DNA of 64,000 nucleotides, taken from contig CAZEYT010000003.1 of NCBI GenBank assembly GCA_964516295.1, positions 1 through 64,000 of the forward strand, read 5' to 3'. Below are positions 7,778 to 16,905 of this stretch, in pieces. The DNA is from CAZEYT01 sp964516295. GTDB lineage: Bacteria; Verrucomicrobiota; Verrucomicrobiia; Chthoniobacterales; Terrimicrobiaceae. The position numbers were made by a program, and so were the translations under genes. Positions within the stretch are counted from its first letter, which is position 1; each line of letters begins with the position of its first letter. Below the pieces are notes generated by a model. It saw only the letters and a program-made list of their open reading frames with translations, had not been told where the DNA came from and did no database searches.

Positions 7778-9223
7778 TTAGCCCGGAAGACCCTTGAGCA
7801 TTTCTGCATTGGTCGGGTATTTGCGGATAAAGAACAAAAGACGCTCGATCGCCTCAATGGGCTTATGACCGGCCAATCCGCGGCGGATGACATTGATTTT
7901 GTGCAAGTCTTCCGAAGACAGCAACAGCTCCTCGCGACGGGTGCCGGAAAGGAAGATGTCAACGGCCGGATAGATCCGCTGGTCGCTGATCTTGCGATCG
8001 AGGACCAGCTCCATGTTGCCGGTGCCCTTGAACTCTTGGAAAATGAGCTCATCCATGCGGCTGTTGGTCTCGATCAGCGCCGTCGCCATGATGGTGAGCG
8101 AGCCGGCTTCTTCGGTATTTCTGGCCGCGGCAAAAAGTTTGCGCGGAATTTCGAGCGCACGGGCGTCGACACCGCCGGACATGGTGCGACCTCCCCCACC
8201 CTGTGCATTGTTGAAAGCGCGACCGATTCGTGTGAGCGAATCCATAAGCACAAAGACGTGTTTGCCCATTTCAACGAGACGTTTCGCACGTTCGATGGCC
8301 AGTTGGGCAATGCGGGTGTGCGTTTTGATATCACTGTCGTTCGAGCTGGCCATGAGCTCGGCCGAGGGAACGGTGCGGCGGATTTCCGTCACTTCTTCCG
8401 GACGTTCGTCCACCAAAAGAATGATCAGCTTCATGTCGGGGTGGTTCTTCACCACGGCGTCTGCGATGTGCTGGAGAAGCGTTGTTTTTCCAGTGCGCGG
8501 CGGGGCCACGATGAGCCCACGCTGACCACGTCCGACCGGCGTCATGAGATCCATCACCCGGGTCGTGTAGCAATCCGGAACGGTCTCAAGGACGATCCGC
8601 CTGTTGGGGTTGATGGTGGTCAACTCTTCAAAAACAGGAATGGTTTGAAAATTGTCGGGATCTTCGCCTTCGATCTCGGTGAGGCGGAAAAGTTGCGGGC
8701 CGCGACTTCCGCGGCGGGTTTCCCCGCGGATCCACATGCCATCGCGCAATCCATGTTTGCGGACGACTTCGGGAGTCACAAAGATATCGTTGTTGGACTG
8801 GGCGTAGTTCCGTTTGGATTCTCGAAGAAAACCAAATCCTTTTCCGGAGACTTCGACAATTCCCTCGGCGTAAACCGGCGGCGGTGGTGGAGGCGGCGGA
8901 GTCGCCGGAGCCACAGGCTGAGCGGGAGCAGGGGCCGGCGCGGGAGCGACTTGAGCAATACTCACCGGAATCGATGGCGGCGGAACGCCGGCCGCTTCCG
9001 CTGGCGGGATCTCCACGGGCGCGGAGGCTTCAGGCGAAGAAGGGGTCTCTGACGCAGCGGGATTGTCCGTCGTCTGCTCGACAGCGTCCTGAGTCCCCGC
9101 GGATTTTTTCCTGCGGGGGGCACGGGCTGTGGAACGCGGGCGGCGGGGACGCGGGGCGCAGCGGGGGGCTTCAGTCTGAGTGGTATCGGCCGCGGCGGGC
9201 GGCGTGTTCGTTTCGTCGGTCAT
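7778..9223 (-). CDS. rho: transcription termination factor Rho with Pro/Ala-rich N-terminus
   Basis: A 481-residue hexameric RNA-dependent ATPase that terminates transcription. The first 118 residues are low-complexity (basic RPRRPRSTARAPRRKK, then Ala/Pro, ending in an eight-Pro run) and replace the usual N-terminal helical Rho_N region. The RNA-binding cold-shock-like domain starts near VYAEGIVEVSGKGFGFLR (118-135). Walker A is APPRTGKTTLL (about 241-251), followed by VDERPEEVTE and the Q-loop region around RTMSGGVDA. The catalytic core is complete. It lies 8 bases downstream of the yebC stop, so the two are probably co-transcribed. Confidence 0.95.
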   Translation of the reverse strand: MTDETNTPPAAADTTQTEAPRCAPRPRRPRSTARAPRRKKSAGTQDAVEQTTDNPAASETPSSPEASAPVEIPPAEAAGVPPPSIPVSIAQVAPAPAPAPAQPVAPATPPPPPPPPVYAEGIVEVSGKGFGFLRESKRNYAQSNNDIFVTPEVVRKHGLRDGMWIRGETRRGSRGPQLFRLTEIEGEDPDNFQTIPVFEELTTINPNRRIVLETVPDCYTTRVMDLMTPVGRGQRGLIVAPPRTGKTTLLQHIADAVVKNHPDMKLIILLVDERPEEVTEIRRTVPSAELMASSNDSDIKTHTRIAQLAIERAKRLVEMGKHVFVLMDSLTRIGRAFNNAQGGGGRTMSGGVDARALEIPRKLFAAARNTEEAGSLTIMATALIETNSRMDELIFQEFKGTGNMELVLDRKISDQRIYPAVDIFLSGTRREELLLSSEDLHKINVIRRGLAGHKPIEAIERLLFFIRKYPTNAEMLKGLPG

Positions 9224-9231
9224 GTTAAAAT

Positions 9232-9987
9232 TCAGTTGTTTGCAATGCTAGCGAGGACGGCCTCGGGGATTTCAAAGTTGGCGTGGACGTTGAGAACGTC
9301 GTCGTTGTCATCCAACGCATCGCACAGCCGGAGGATCTGACTGGCAAGTTGTGGGTCGGTGATTTCGGTTGTTGTCTGGGGAACAAAGGTGAGTTTTTGC
9401 GATTCGGCTTCGAGTCCGGCGAGGCGGAGTGACTCGGCCACGGCGTAAAGACGGTCGGGCGCGGTCACGACAACGTGATGATCCTCGTCGGTGGCAAGTT
9501 CCTCCGCGCCGGCTTCCAACGCCGCCTCCAGAACCCGGTCCTCGGGGGCGGCCGCGAGCGGGATGGCAATCTGCCCGATTCGCTGGAAGAGAAATGAAAC
9601 GCTCCCGGAGGTCGCGAGATTCCCGTGGTGTTTGGTAAAGATGGATCGCATGTCGGCTGCGGTTCGATTCCGGTTGTCGGTGGCGGTCTCGACGAGGACA
9701 GCGACGCCGCCGGGAGCGTAGCCTTCGTAGTTGATCTCTTCGATGGCTCCGGACTCCAACTCGCCAGACCCCTTCTTGATCGCCCGCTCGATATTATCGT
9801 TCGGCATGCTCTGCGCGCGTGCGGCGGAAATCACGGCCCGGAGACGGGGATTGAAGGCGGCATTGCCTCCCCCCAGTCGCACTGCGACGGTGATTTCCTT
9901 CGAAAGTTTCGAGAAGAGCTTGCCGCGCTTTGCATCCAAAGCACCTTTCAAGCGCTTCACCTTCGACCATTTATTGTGGCCGGCCAT
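9232..9987 (-). CDS. yebC: YebC/PmpR-family protein
   Basis: A 251-residue protein starting MAGHNKWSKVKRLKGALDAK, the family signature. The following VRLGGGNAAFNPRLRAVISA and PNDNIERAIKKGSG blocks are diagnostic. Family members are described as DNA-binding regulators and, for some, as factors that relieve ribosome stalling at proline stretches. That second role is notable because the downstream gene, rho, starts with long Pro-rich runs. Length is typical, and it is the first gene of a yebC-rho unit. Confidence 0.94.
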   Translation of the reverse strand: MAGHNKWSKVKRLKGALDAKRGKLFSKLSKEITVAVRLGGGNAAFNPRLRAVISAARAQSMPNDNIERAIKKGSGELESGAIEEINYEGYAPGGVAVLVETATDNRNRTAADMRSIFTKHHGNLATSGSVSFLFQRIGQIAIPLAAAPEDRVLEAALEAGAEELATDEDHHVVVTAPDRLYAVAESLRLAGLEAESQKLTFVPQTTTEITDPQLASQILRLCDALDDNDDVLNVHANFEIPEAVLASIANN

Positions 9988-10290
9988 GAAATAGAATCAA
10001 ATCGGAATAGTCATCCGGCTCCGGGACATTGCTGTTCCACGGAACAAAGATATCAAAATCTGCGGATCTCTGTGAGTTTCGATGAGAGCGCGGAGGAATT
10101 TCCGCACAAGGGAATCGAACAACGGGTGGAATCAAAGCGCGGCGGCGGGGTCTTGTCAACGGTCTTTTCAAAATCGTGTTCCTTTCCCGCGCGACAGAAC
10201 ACTCGCCCGCGGGGGAGGTCTGTGCTACGAACTCACTGGATGTCATCCCTCCGCGCCGGTAACCGCTTTGTCGAAACGATCGAAGCGCCC

Positions 10291-11073
10291 ATGCCGTCAA
10301 AGACGCTTTATAAATCCACCCTCTCTTACGCCCGCCAAGTGGCGACGATCTGGCTGTTTTTTGGAGCCGCCGCCGTTGTCTCTCCCATTTTCTGGCTGTT
10401 TTCGAAGCTGGGGGGACGCTGGATTTCTCCCCATCGCGGGCGACAAATGCTTCACGGGCTTTTCCGCCTTTTTGTCTGGTGGTTGAAAAAATCCGGCATT
10501 CTTGAACTGGAGACCTCTGGTTTGGATGACCTGCGAGGCCTTCGGGGAACAATCGTGGCAGCGAATCATCCGGGGCTCCTCGACGCGATTTTTCTCCTCG
10601 CCTCCCCCTTGGAAGCTGCCTGCGTGATGCGGGCGGGACTCCTGCGGAATCCGACCCTTTGCGGAAGCGCACTCATCGGCGGCTATGTGACAAACGATTC
10701 CGGCCCCGCTCTGGCCAGACAGGGAATCGAAACCATCCGTGGCGGTGGGAATCTTCTGATTTTCCCGGAAGGAACCCGGACATTCCGGGATGCCGTGGAA
10801 CCATTCAAAAAGGGCTTTGCCCTTGTGGCAGTAAAAACCGCCGCCCCCGTGCAGACCGTTCTCATCGAGCGCCGCGGGCCGACGCTCTCCAAGGGGCAGC
10901 CATTGTATCATCCGGCGGGGCTGCCCTTGCGCTATCGCATTCGCCTTGGCGAGCGCTTTGTGCCGCGGTCAGGAGAGTCGGCGCGGGACTTCGCCTCGCG
11001 ACTGGAGACGTGGTTTCGCTCGCGTCTGGAAAAACGCGGCGAGGACATTCTCATTAGGGAACAAGTCCTTTGA
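10291..11073 (+). CDS. lysophospholipid acyltransferase family protein (PlsC-like)
   Basis: A 260-residue membrane-associated acyltransferase. The catalytic HX4D lies in NHPGLLD (His93, Asp98), with FPEGTR at 158-163 and hydrophobic segments at about 16-40 and 52-66. It should transfer a fatty acyl group to a glycerol- or sugar-type acceptor. An in-frame ATG at 10240 would add 17 residues; 10291 is preferred as nearer to usual family starts, but neither has a clear ribosome-binding site. It opens a five-gene overlapping operon. The 250-bp region before it shows no gene, only a faint possible promoter near 10153-10181. Confidence 0.82.
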   Translation: MPSKTLYKSTLSYARQVATIWLFFGAAAVVSPIFWLFSKLGGRWISPHRGRQMLHGLFRLFVWWLKKSGILELETSGLDDLRGLRGTIVAANHPGLLDAIFLLASPLEAACVMRAGLLRNPTLCGSALIGGYVTNDSGPALARQGIETIRGGGNLLIFPEGTRTFRDAVEPFKKGFALVAVKTAAPVQTVLIERRGPTLSKGQPLYHPAGLPLRYRIRLGERFVPRSGESARDFASRLETWFRSRLEKRGEDILIREQVL

Positions 11074-11822
11074 ACGCGCCGCCGGATGGACGGCGCCTCG
11101 TCCTTCTTCCCAGTTTCAACAGTGGAGAAAACCTGCTGCGGACCGTGCACGCAGCACGCTCGGTGTGGCCGGTTGTCTGGGTGGTGGTCGATGGAAGCAC
11201 CGACGGAAGCGGGGCGGCGGTGGAAAAATCGGCATTGCCCGGCGTCCGGGTGATCACGCGCAAACGAAATGGCGGAAAGGGTGCGGCGGTTCTCGACGGA
11301 CTGCGCGAAGCGGATGCCGAGGGCTTCGATCACGCTCTGGTGATGGATGCCGACGGTCAGCACCCGGCCGATCACATTTTGCCTTTCATGAATCTTTCTG
11401 CGACCCACCCGGGATGTCTCGTTGCGGGCGTTCCGATCTTTGGAGCCGATGCTCCGGCCGAGCGGGTGAGCGGGCGGCGGGTCGGAAATACGCTCGCGCT
11501 GGTTGAGACGCTGGGGCGCGGCGCGCGCGATTCGCTCTTCGGCTTTCGCGTTTACCCGGTCGAGCCCTTGCTGCGGATTCTGGAGGGAACGCGCAGCGGG
11601 CGTCGGTTTGACTTTGATACGGTGGCCGCCGTCCGACTTGCGTGGAGCGGCGTTCCGACATTGAACCGTCCGGTGCCGGTCGTTTACCCCCCGCGCTCCG
11701 AAGGTGGGATTTCCCATTTCAAATACCTTCGCGACAACCTGCTTCTCGCCCGCGTGCATACGAGCTTGTTTTTTCAACTGCCGCGCCATATCCCCCGGCT
11801 CTGGAAACTCCCATGTCCCTGA
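11070..11822 (+). CDS. family 2 glycosyltransferase
   Basis: A 250-residue GT-A-fold enzyme. VVVDGSTDGS (38-47) is the nucleotide-sugar motif, NGGKGAAVLDGL (67-78) resembles dolichyl-phosphate-mannose-synthase-type enzymes, and the metal motif is MDADGQH (92-98). It probably transfers a sugar to a lipid carrier or lipid product at the inner membrane. The start codon is TTG at 11070, overlapping the upstream stop as TTGA, so translation is probably coupled. It is part of the acyltransferase-GT2-deacetylase-LpxL-LolA operon. Confidence 0.85.
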   Translation: MNAPPDGRRLVLLPSFNSGENLLRTVHAARSVWPVVWVVVDGSTDGSGAAVEKSALPGVRVITRKRNGGKGAAVLDGLREADAEGFDHALVMDADGQHPADHILPFMNLSATHPGCLVAGVPIFGADAPAERVSGRRVGNTLALVETLGRGARDSLFGFRVYPVEPLLRILEGTRSGRRFDFDTVAAVRLAWSGVPTLNRPVPVVYPPRSEGGISHFKYLRDNLLLARVHTSLFFQLPRHIPRLWKLPCP

Positions 11823-12571
11823 GCAATCGCCGTCGTCTCCTGATCGCCCGTACTGCCGCAGCCGCCGCCACGGTGATCCTTCGCGGCCGCCTGCGCGTCG
11901 CGGCATGGACGCTCCATGAGACACTTCGCATCGGCCCTTCCTTGATCCGAAACAATGATTGGTATGGACCGGTGGCAAAACGCTTCGCGACGGAGCGACG
12001 GGAAGTCTGGTTGACCATCGATGATGGGCCGGACCCGGAGCAAACGCCCGCCCTGCTCGAGCTTCTGGAGGCCGCCGAAGCCAGGGCCTCGTTTTTTGTG
12101 ATCGGCAAAAAGGTGGATTGGAATCGTGCGCTCTGCGCCCGGATCGCTGCGGCGGGTCACACTTTGGAAAACCACACCTACACTCACCCATCGGCCTGGT
12201 TTTGGGCGCTACCCTGCTGCGCGATGCGCACCGAAATGGTCCGCTGCCAACATGCCATCCAGGTCGCCACCGGAAAAACAGCGACGTGGTTTCGCTCGCC
12301 GGCGGGCATGACAAATTCCTGTGTCCATCCCGCCGCCGCGCGGAGCTGGTTGCGGGTGGCAGGTTGGTCGGCAGACGGACTCGACGGCTTGGGAACCCGC
12401 GCGCCAGAGATCGTGGTCGAGCGTCTCATGCGCCGCGTGCAACCCGGGGCCATCGTCATGATGCACGAGGGACCGGGTCGTCCGAGCGTCGAGATCCTTG
12501 GACTGCTTCTGGAGCGCTTGGCTGCGGACGGCTACCGCTGCGTGATTCCTTCGGCGGCGGACGTGTTTTGA
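11813..12571 (+). CDS. polysaccharide deacetylase family protein (NodB-like)
   Basis: A 252-residue carbohydrate esterase 4-type protein. Motif 1 is TIDDGPD (68-74), motif 2 HTYTHP with metal-binding His121 and His125, motif 3 RSPAG (161-165), motif 4 GWSADGLDG, and motif 5 MMHEG. All expected metal and catalytic positions appear kept. A hydrophobic N-terminus (about 9-25) suggests export or anchoring. It probably removes an N-acetyl group from a sugar, perhaps the one added by the neighbouring GT2. It overlaps the upstream gene by 10 bases. Confidence 0.85.
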   Translation: MSLSNRRRLLIARTAAAAATVILRGRLRVAAWTLHETLRIGPSLIRNNDWYGPVAKRFATERREVWLTIDDGPDPEQTPALLELLEAAEARASFFVIGKKVDWNRALCARIAAAGHTLENHTYTHPSAWFWALPCCAMRTEMVRCQHAIQVATGKTATWFRSPAGMTNSCVHPAAARSWLRVAGWSADGLDGLGTRAPEIVVERLMRRVQPGAIVMMHEGPGRPSVEILGLLLERLAADGYRCVIPSAADVF

Positions 12572-13479
12572 TGAAACCGGAGCAGCACACGGAGAAGGCC
12601 GTCTATCGTCTCGGCTACACGGCGTGGGCCTTTGGAGCGCTTCGCACGGCGGGAGGGCTCTTTGGACGAAAGGGGTCCGCCGCGATTGGCCGATTGGTTG
12701 GTCGTGTTTATGCCCGGGCCAATCCCGGCATTGTGGGCATTGTGGCCGACAATCTGGCTTTGTTGGAGGGCTTTCGCCGCCCGCTCCCGGAGGTTGCCCG
12801 GGTCTTCGAAATTTATGGGATGACGATTTCGGATTATCTCTGGCTTGGGACGCGATCTCCGGCGGAGGGTTTCAACCTGGCATCGTTGGACGGCGGGATC
12901 GAGCACCTGCGCGAGATCGGGGCGGATTCGGGCGGGGCCATTCTGGCCACCGGCCACTTTGGATTTTTTGAGTTCGGGGCTTTGGTTCTGGGCCAGATGG
13001 GCTGGCCGGTTTCCGTCGTAACTTTTTCCGAGCCATCGGCGGCCCTGACAGCCTGGAGAGCGTCTTATCGACGCCGTTGGGGAGCCGAGACCATCGAACT
13101 GGGACCCGACGCTTTTTCCTCGCTTCGCGTCAATGAAGCGATTGAACACGGCCGCCTCACTGCGATGCTTGTGGATCGTCCGATGGGCGGACGGTCCTGC
13201 GAGGTCGCGCTCGCCGGAGGCCGCATCGCCTGCTCCCAGTCTCCCGCTTTGTTGTCGTGGATGACCGGCTGTGCGATCCTGCCGGTGACGGTGCATCGAA
13301 CGCCTGACGGACGGTATTCGATCCGATCCGGAGCTCCGTTGCGATGCGACCGTTCGCTGCCGCGGGAACAGGCTTTGCAAAAATGCACGACCGACTTGGC
13401 CCATACGCTCGCCTCTCAATTCCTTCTCGATCCTCTGCAATGGTTTCATTTCGTTCCGCTTCGCCCTGCTTCTGCATGA
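12571..13479 (+). CDS. LpxL/HtrB-family lipid acyltransferase-like protein
   Basis: A 302-residue protein of the lipid A biosynthesis acyltransferase family. The catalytic box is HFGFFE (His129, Glu134), an HX4E form as used by this family. RYSIRSGAPLRCD and the C-terminal DPLQWFHFVPL resemble the family's later conserved blocks. It probably acylates a glycolipid at the inner membrane. It starts one base inside the upstream stop codon. A second family member is found at 59340-60338. Confidence 0.82.
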   Translation: MKPEQHTEKAVYRLGYTAWAFGALRTAGGLFGRKGSAAIGRLVGRVYARANPGIVGIVADNLALLEGFRRPLPEVARVFEIYGMTISDYLWLGTRSPAEGFNLASLDGGIEHLREIGADSGGAILATGHFGFFEFGALVLGQMGWPVSVVTFSEPSAALTAWRASYRRRWGAETIELGPDAFSSLRVNEAIEHGRLTAMLVDRPMGGRSCEVALAGGRIACSQSPALLSWMTGCAILPVTVHRTPDGRYSIRSGAPLRCDRSLPREQALQKCTTDLAHTLASQFLLDPLQWFHFVPLRPASA

Positions 13480-14123
13480 AAAAGATTCTCGTTATTCTGG
13501 CCGCCGGGCTCCTCTCCGGCTTCGCACAGGACCTCGACGGCCCGACGACGGCGCACCTCCTCGAACGTCTGGCTGCCTATCGGACGGGAAAGGCGATCCG
13601 GGCGGATTTTGTGGAACGGCGATTTCTTTCGATGATGAAGGAACCGGTAACGGAAAAGGGCACCGTGGCCTTCGAGCCGCCGGACAAGTTTCTGCGTCGC
13701 ACGGAGGCGGGCAATGTCTCGGTCAGCAACGGAAAGACGCTCTGGATGTTTTATCCAGCGTTTCAGCAAGCCGAAAAATACGATTTGAATTCGCCGGCCG
13801 GCCCGGGCGAGTTGTTCGCGACGCTGGCGCGGCTTTTTCAATTGCAGGATTTGGAGCGACACTTCCGCGTGACCGCTGTGGAAATCGAGGCCGGGTACCG
13901 GCTCGACCTTCAGCCACGAAATGCGGCCGTGAGAAAAATGATCCGCCGGGCCTCTGTGAACGTGGACAAGAATCTGCGGCTGCTTGCGAGCGTGATCGAG
14001 AGTCCCGATGGTGATCGAACCGAGGCGACTTACTCGGACGAACGCTTTGTTCCGATGGGAGAACTGGATTTCGAATTTGCTCCGCCAGCCGGAACCCGGG
14101 TTGTTGCGCCCGGTAGCCGCTGA
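13476..14123 (+). CDS. LolA-like outer-membrane lipoprotein carrier
   Basis: A 215-residue exported protein with a signal peptide of about 18 residues (MKKILVILAAGLLSGFA). The following region, with FVERRFLSMMKEP and GTVAFEPPDKFLRR, is typical of LolA-like periplasmic carriers that shield a lipid during transport. It overlaps the upstream gene by 4 bases (ATGA). Its place at the end of an acyl/glycosyl-transferase operon suggests a dedicated carrier for the product rather than the general LolA. Confidence 0.8.
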   Translation: MKKILVILAAGLLSGFAQDLDGPTTAHLLERLAAYRTGKAIRADFVERRFLSMMKEPVTEKGTVAFEPPDKFLRRTEAGNVSVSNGKTLWMFYPAFQQAEKYDLNSPAGPGELFATLARLFQLQDLERHFRVTAVEIEAGYRLDLQPRNAAVRKMIRRASVNVDKNLRLLASVIESPDGDRTEATYSDERFVPMGELDFEFAPPAGTRVVAPGSR

Positions 14124-14222
14124 CGATCGATCGAGTAAGGGCGGCGTGAAACACGCGCTGGCAGGATCCCGAACGATCTTGGGGATGTAAAGACAGCATT
14201 CGAAAGGCTTTTCTTAGGCGCG

Positions 14223-14702
14223 ATGGGCGGGATGAGTGCGACCGGCCCGATGACGGCGGTCATGCTCGCGTTGCACCGGCGCATTCCAGCGAAGAGCCGG
14301 TATCCCCTCCCGCCCAGAGAAATAACGGCGCACCTTTTTAAACGTCGCGACTTTCCCCGCCGAACCGGACTCCTTCTTACTTTGGCGGCGCATTTTGGCT
14401 TCGGAGCCACGGCGGGAGCGCTCTACGGCGTCGTAAACATCCATCCCAACAGGCGATGGATGGCGAAAGGTCTCGTTTATGGAGTTCTGGTCTGGGTGGC
14501 GGCTTACACGATTCTTCTCCCGGTCACCCGGGTCTTGCGACCGGCAGGCGAACAACCTCCGACACGAAACGGACTGATGATCCTCGCCCATTTGGTGTGG
14601 GGACTCTTCCTTGCGGCATTCTCAGCGAGTTGCGGGAAAGATCATGAATCTGCCGGGCTGCTGTTGCCATCGGATCGCGGACATTACGATCGGTCGAGCT
14701 GA
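14223..14702 (+). CDS. membrane protein of unknown function
   Basis: A 159-residue protein with three or four hydrophobic segments (near 3-16, 48-65, 80-98 and 118-134). MGGMSATGPMTAVMLALHRR and the internal FGFGATAGALYGVV resemble small DUF-type inner-membrane proteins. The open frame continues upstream (for example FERLFLGA) without an ATG, GTG or TTG that I could place, so the ATG at 14223 is used and may be slightly late. It ends 6 bases before the convergent exonuclease gene. Confidence 0.6.
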   Translation: MGGMSATGPMTAVMLALHRRIPAKSRYPLPPREITAHLFKRRDFPRRTGLLLTLAAHFGFGATAGALYGVVNIHPNRRWMAKGLVYGVLVWVAAYTILLPVTRVLRPAGEQPPTRNGLMILAHLVWGLFLAAFSASCGKDHESAGLLLPSDRGHYDRSS

Positions 14703-14708
14703 ACCCCA

Positions 14709-15617
14709 TCAGCCAAAAAGCTCGCCCTGCGGGGGCGGCGTAACGGCTGCGGACTCTTTTTCGATTTCTGCAACAAGACTCCGGAATTCGCAGGAGCGGA
14801 GAACGTTCAGTAGCTCGGGATAATTCGGCTTCGGCGAAAACGACTCCCACGGAACGGGCAAAGGCAGGTCGTCGTCCAGCCGCACCATTTCGGCATTGTC
14901 GAGGATCAGCTGCCGTGCGGATTCGATTTTTTCACGCAGCCGCGGATTTTCAATTGCAGCCGGGTTTTCGAGCATCGCTGCAAGGGAGCCGTGTTTTTGA
15001 ATCAGCGCTGCAGCGGTTTTTTCGCCGATGCCGGGAACCCCGGGGATGTTGTCCGAGGCATCACCTGTCAGGGCGAGCACATCGGAAATCCGGGCCGGGT
15101 CCACTCCCCACTTTTTTCGGACTTCGTCCACGCCAAGCAGCGCATACCCGGCCGTACCGGCATCGGCTTTGGTCGTCGAGTAAATGCGGATGCTTTCCGA
15201 TGTGAGCTGAAGGATGTCTTTGTCATTCGTGGCGATCACGACCTCGGCACCATCCCGGGCGGCCGCCAGGGCATAGGAAGCGATGAGGTCGTCCGCCTCG
15301 GTGTCCGGAACGCAAAGGCTCGCCACGCCGAACAGGGAGATATTCTGTTGGAGCCATTCCTCCTGCGGGCGGAGGTCGTCGGGCATCTCCGAGCGGTTCT
15401 GCTTGTAGGCGGGCTGCAGGGCCACCCGACGGGCCGGCAACCCGCAGTCCCAAACGACCGCCGCCCGATCCGGACGCACATCGGCCAGCATTTTTCGCAG
15501 GGCTTTTGCATAGCCGTAAATGGCATTGGTCGGCTCGCCACGGGAGTTTTTCAGGCCGCGGATGGCAAAAAACGAGCGGTAAAGATAGTAGTGCCCGTCA
15601 ACGAGGAGGAGTCGCAT
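14709..15617 (-). CDS. stand-alone 5'-3' exonuclease / flap endonuclease (PolI N-domain-like)
   Basis: A 302-residue protein matching the 5'-nuclease domain of DNA polymerase I without the polymerase part. Acidic metal residues lie in LLVDGHYYLYR (start), PDTEADDLIA, TNDKDILQL and ALTGDASDNIPGVPGIGEKT, the last including the helix-hairpin-helix. It should remove RNA primers or cut flaps during replication and repair. The ending PPPQGELFG is like the tail seen in related single-domain proteins. Whether a full PolA exists elsewhere cannot be told. Confidence 0.88.
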   Translation of the reverse strand: MRLLLVDGHYYLYRSFFAIRGLKNSRGEPTNAIYGYAKALRKMLADVRPDRAAVVWDCGLPARRVALQPAYKQNRSEMPDDLRPQEEWLQQNISLFGVASLCVPDTEADDLIASYALAAARDGAEVVIATNDKDILQLTSESIRIYSTTKADAGTAGYALLGVDEVRKKWGVDPARISDVLALTGDASDNIPGVPGIGEKTAAALIQKHGSLAAMLENPAAIENPRLREKIESARQLILDNAEMVRLDDDLPLPVPWESFSPKPNYPELLNVLRSCEFRSLVAEIEKESAAVTPPPQGELFG

Positions 15618-15716
15618 GGGGAGAGAGCCTGCCCATGGCGGCGCGAGGAACCAAGCCGAAACCTTCCGCCGGCACTTGACGGGGCGGAGTCATGTCACTT
15701 ACGGTTCGCAACTCCG

Positions 15717-16904
15717 ATGTCCTTCCGTATTCCATTGCTCTGCACGGCCGCCGCGCTGATTTATGCAGGATCCGCTCTTGCTCAAAATCCCAGTCAGCAA
15801 GGCCGGGACGTGGCTCAGGGCACGTCGGAACGCGGATCGATCACCGGGGAGGAGCAGGGCGACTTCGACCTCGCCCGCCAATACGACGAATCCGGTGCCA
15901 CCCAGCAGGCTCTCGCCGCCTACCGTCGATTTTTGAGAAATTTCCCAGCGTCCGGTCTGGCCGCCAAGGCGCAGTTTCGGATCGCCGAGCTCTTGGAAGC
16001 CACCGGCGATCTCAGCAAGGCCTTTGACGCCTACCAGACACTGATCACTCGCTATCCGGACACGCCGGAGTTTGAGCAGGCCGTCACCAAGCAGGTTTTG
16101 ATCGCGAACGCCTACCTCGGAGGCAAAAAGCTGACTCTGTTCGGAATTCCGATTGTTCCGGCGACCGACCGTGCGGAAACGATGTTTACGTCGATCCTGC
16201 GCAATGCCCCCTTCAGCAAAAACGCGCCCATCGCGCAGTTCAATCTCGGCCTCACCTACGAGAAGCAGAACAAGCTTAAAGAGGCCTCGGCCGCCTACCA
16301 GGCCGTGCTCGACAAGTATCCGACCAGTTCGATCGCGGACGACGCTCTTTACCAGATCGGCTACATTTACATGCGGGTCGGCCAGAGCGGACGGTCGCAG
16401 GATCTCTCGTCGCTCGTCCTCGCGAAAAACACTTTCGAAGATTTTCTGCTCCAATACCCCGAAAGCGAAAAAGCCGCCCAGGCCCGGGACAACCTCGTGA
16501 GCATCGGCGGAAAGGAATCCGGCGATCTCATGCGCATCGCCCGGTTCTACGACCGGCAGAAGAATTTCCGCGCCGCCGCCATTTACTATAATGATATCAT
16601 CCGCCGCTCGCCCAACAGTGAAGACGCCAAGCTCGCGCGGACCCGGATTGAAGAACTCCGCAGCGACCAAGGCGACGATGCGCTCCGCACCGGACCTGAA
16701 CGGGCCGAAACCGGTGAGAAAGCCGCTCTTCGCCGCCGCCTCCAAGCACAGGTGGAAACATCGGCGCTTTCCGATTTCAACGGCCCGTCGCGCCGGGACA
16801 TCGTTCCCGACGAACTCCCGATTGTCAGCAAGCCACGCCTCCGAACCGATGTGCGGGACGTTCGCCCCCTGCCAGCCGTCGAGCCGGCGCTGCCCACCGA
16901 ATAA
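15717..16904 (+). CDS. outer-membrane assembly lipoprotein BamD-like TPR protein
   Basis: A 395-residue exported protein. A signal peptide (IPLLCTAAALIYAGSALAQ) is followed by at least five TPR-like units, such as DLARQYDESGATQQALAAYR, IAQFNLGLTYEKQNKLKEAS and ALYQIGYIYMRVGQSG. The organisation matches BamD/YfiO-type proteins, which help insert beta-barrels in the outer membrane, but there is no lipobox Cys. The C-terminal 80 residues are polar and low-complexity. An LptE-like gene follows after 1 base, so both may serve outer-membrane biogenesis. The ATG at 15717 opens the signal peptide. Confidence 0.75.
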   Translation: MSFRIPLLCTAAALIYAGSALAQNPSQQGRDVAQGTSERGSITGEEQGDFDLARQYDESGATQQALAAYRRFLRNFPASGLAAKAQFRIAELLEATGDLSKAFDAYQTLITRYPDTPEFEQAVTKQVLIANAYLGGKKLTLFGIPIVPATDRAETMFTSILRNAPFSKNAPIAQFNLGLTYEKQNKLKEASAAYQAVLDKYPTSSIADDALYQIGYIYMRVGQSGRSQDLSSLVLAKNTFEDFLLQYPESEKAAQARDNLVSIGGKESGDLMRIARFYDRQKNFRAAAIYYNDIIRRSPNSEDAKLARTRIEELRSDQGDDALRTGPERAETGEKAALRRRLQAQVETSALSDFNGPSRRDIVPDELPIVSKPRLRTDVRDVRPLPAVEPALPTE

Positions 16905-16905
16905 C

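Noticed and set aside
7766..9052. 428-codon plus-strand open frame
   Set aside because: Antisense to rho; the Arg/Gly-rich end mirrors the Pro/Ala-rich codons of Rho.
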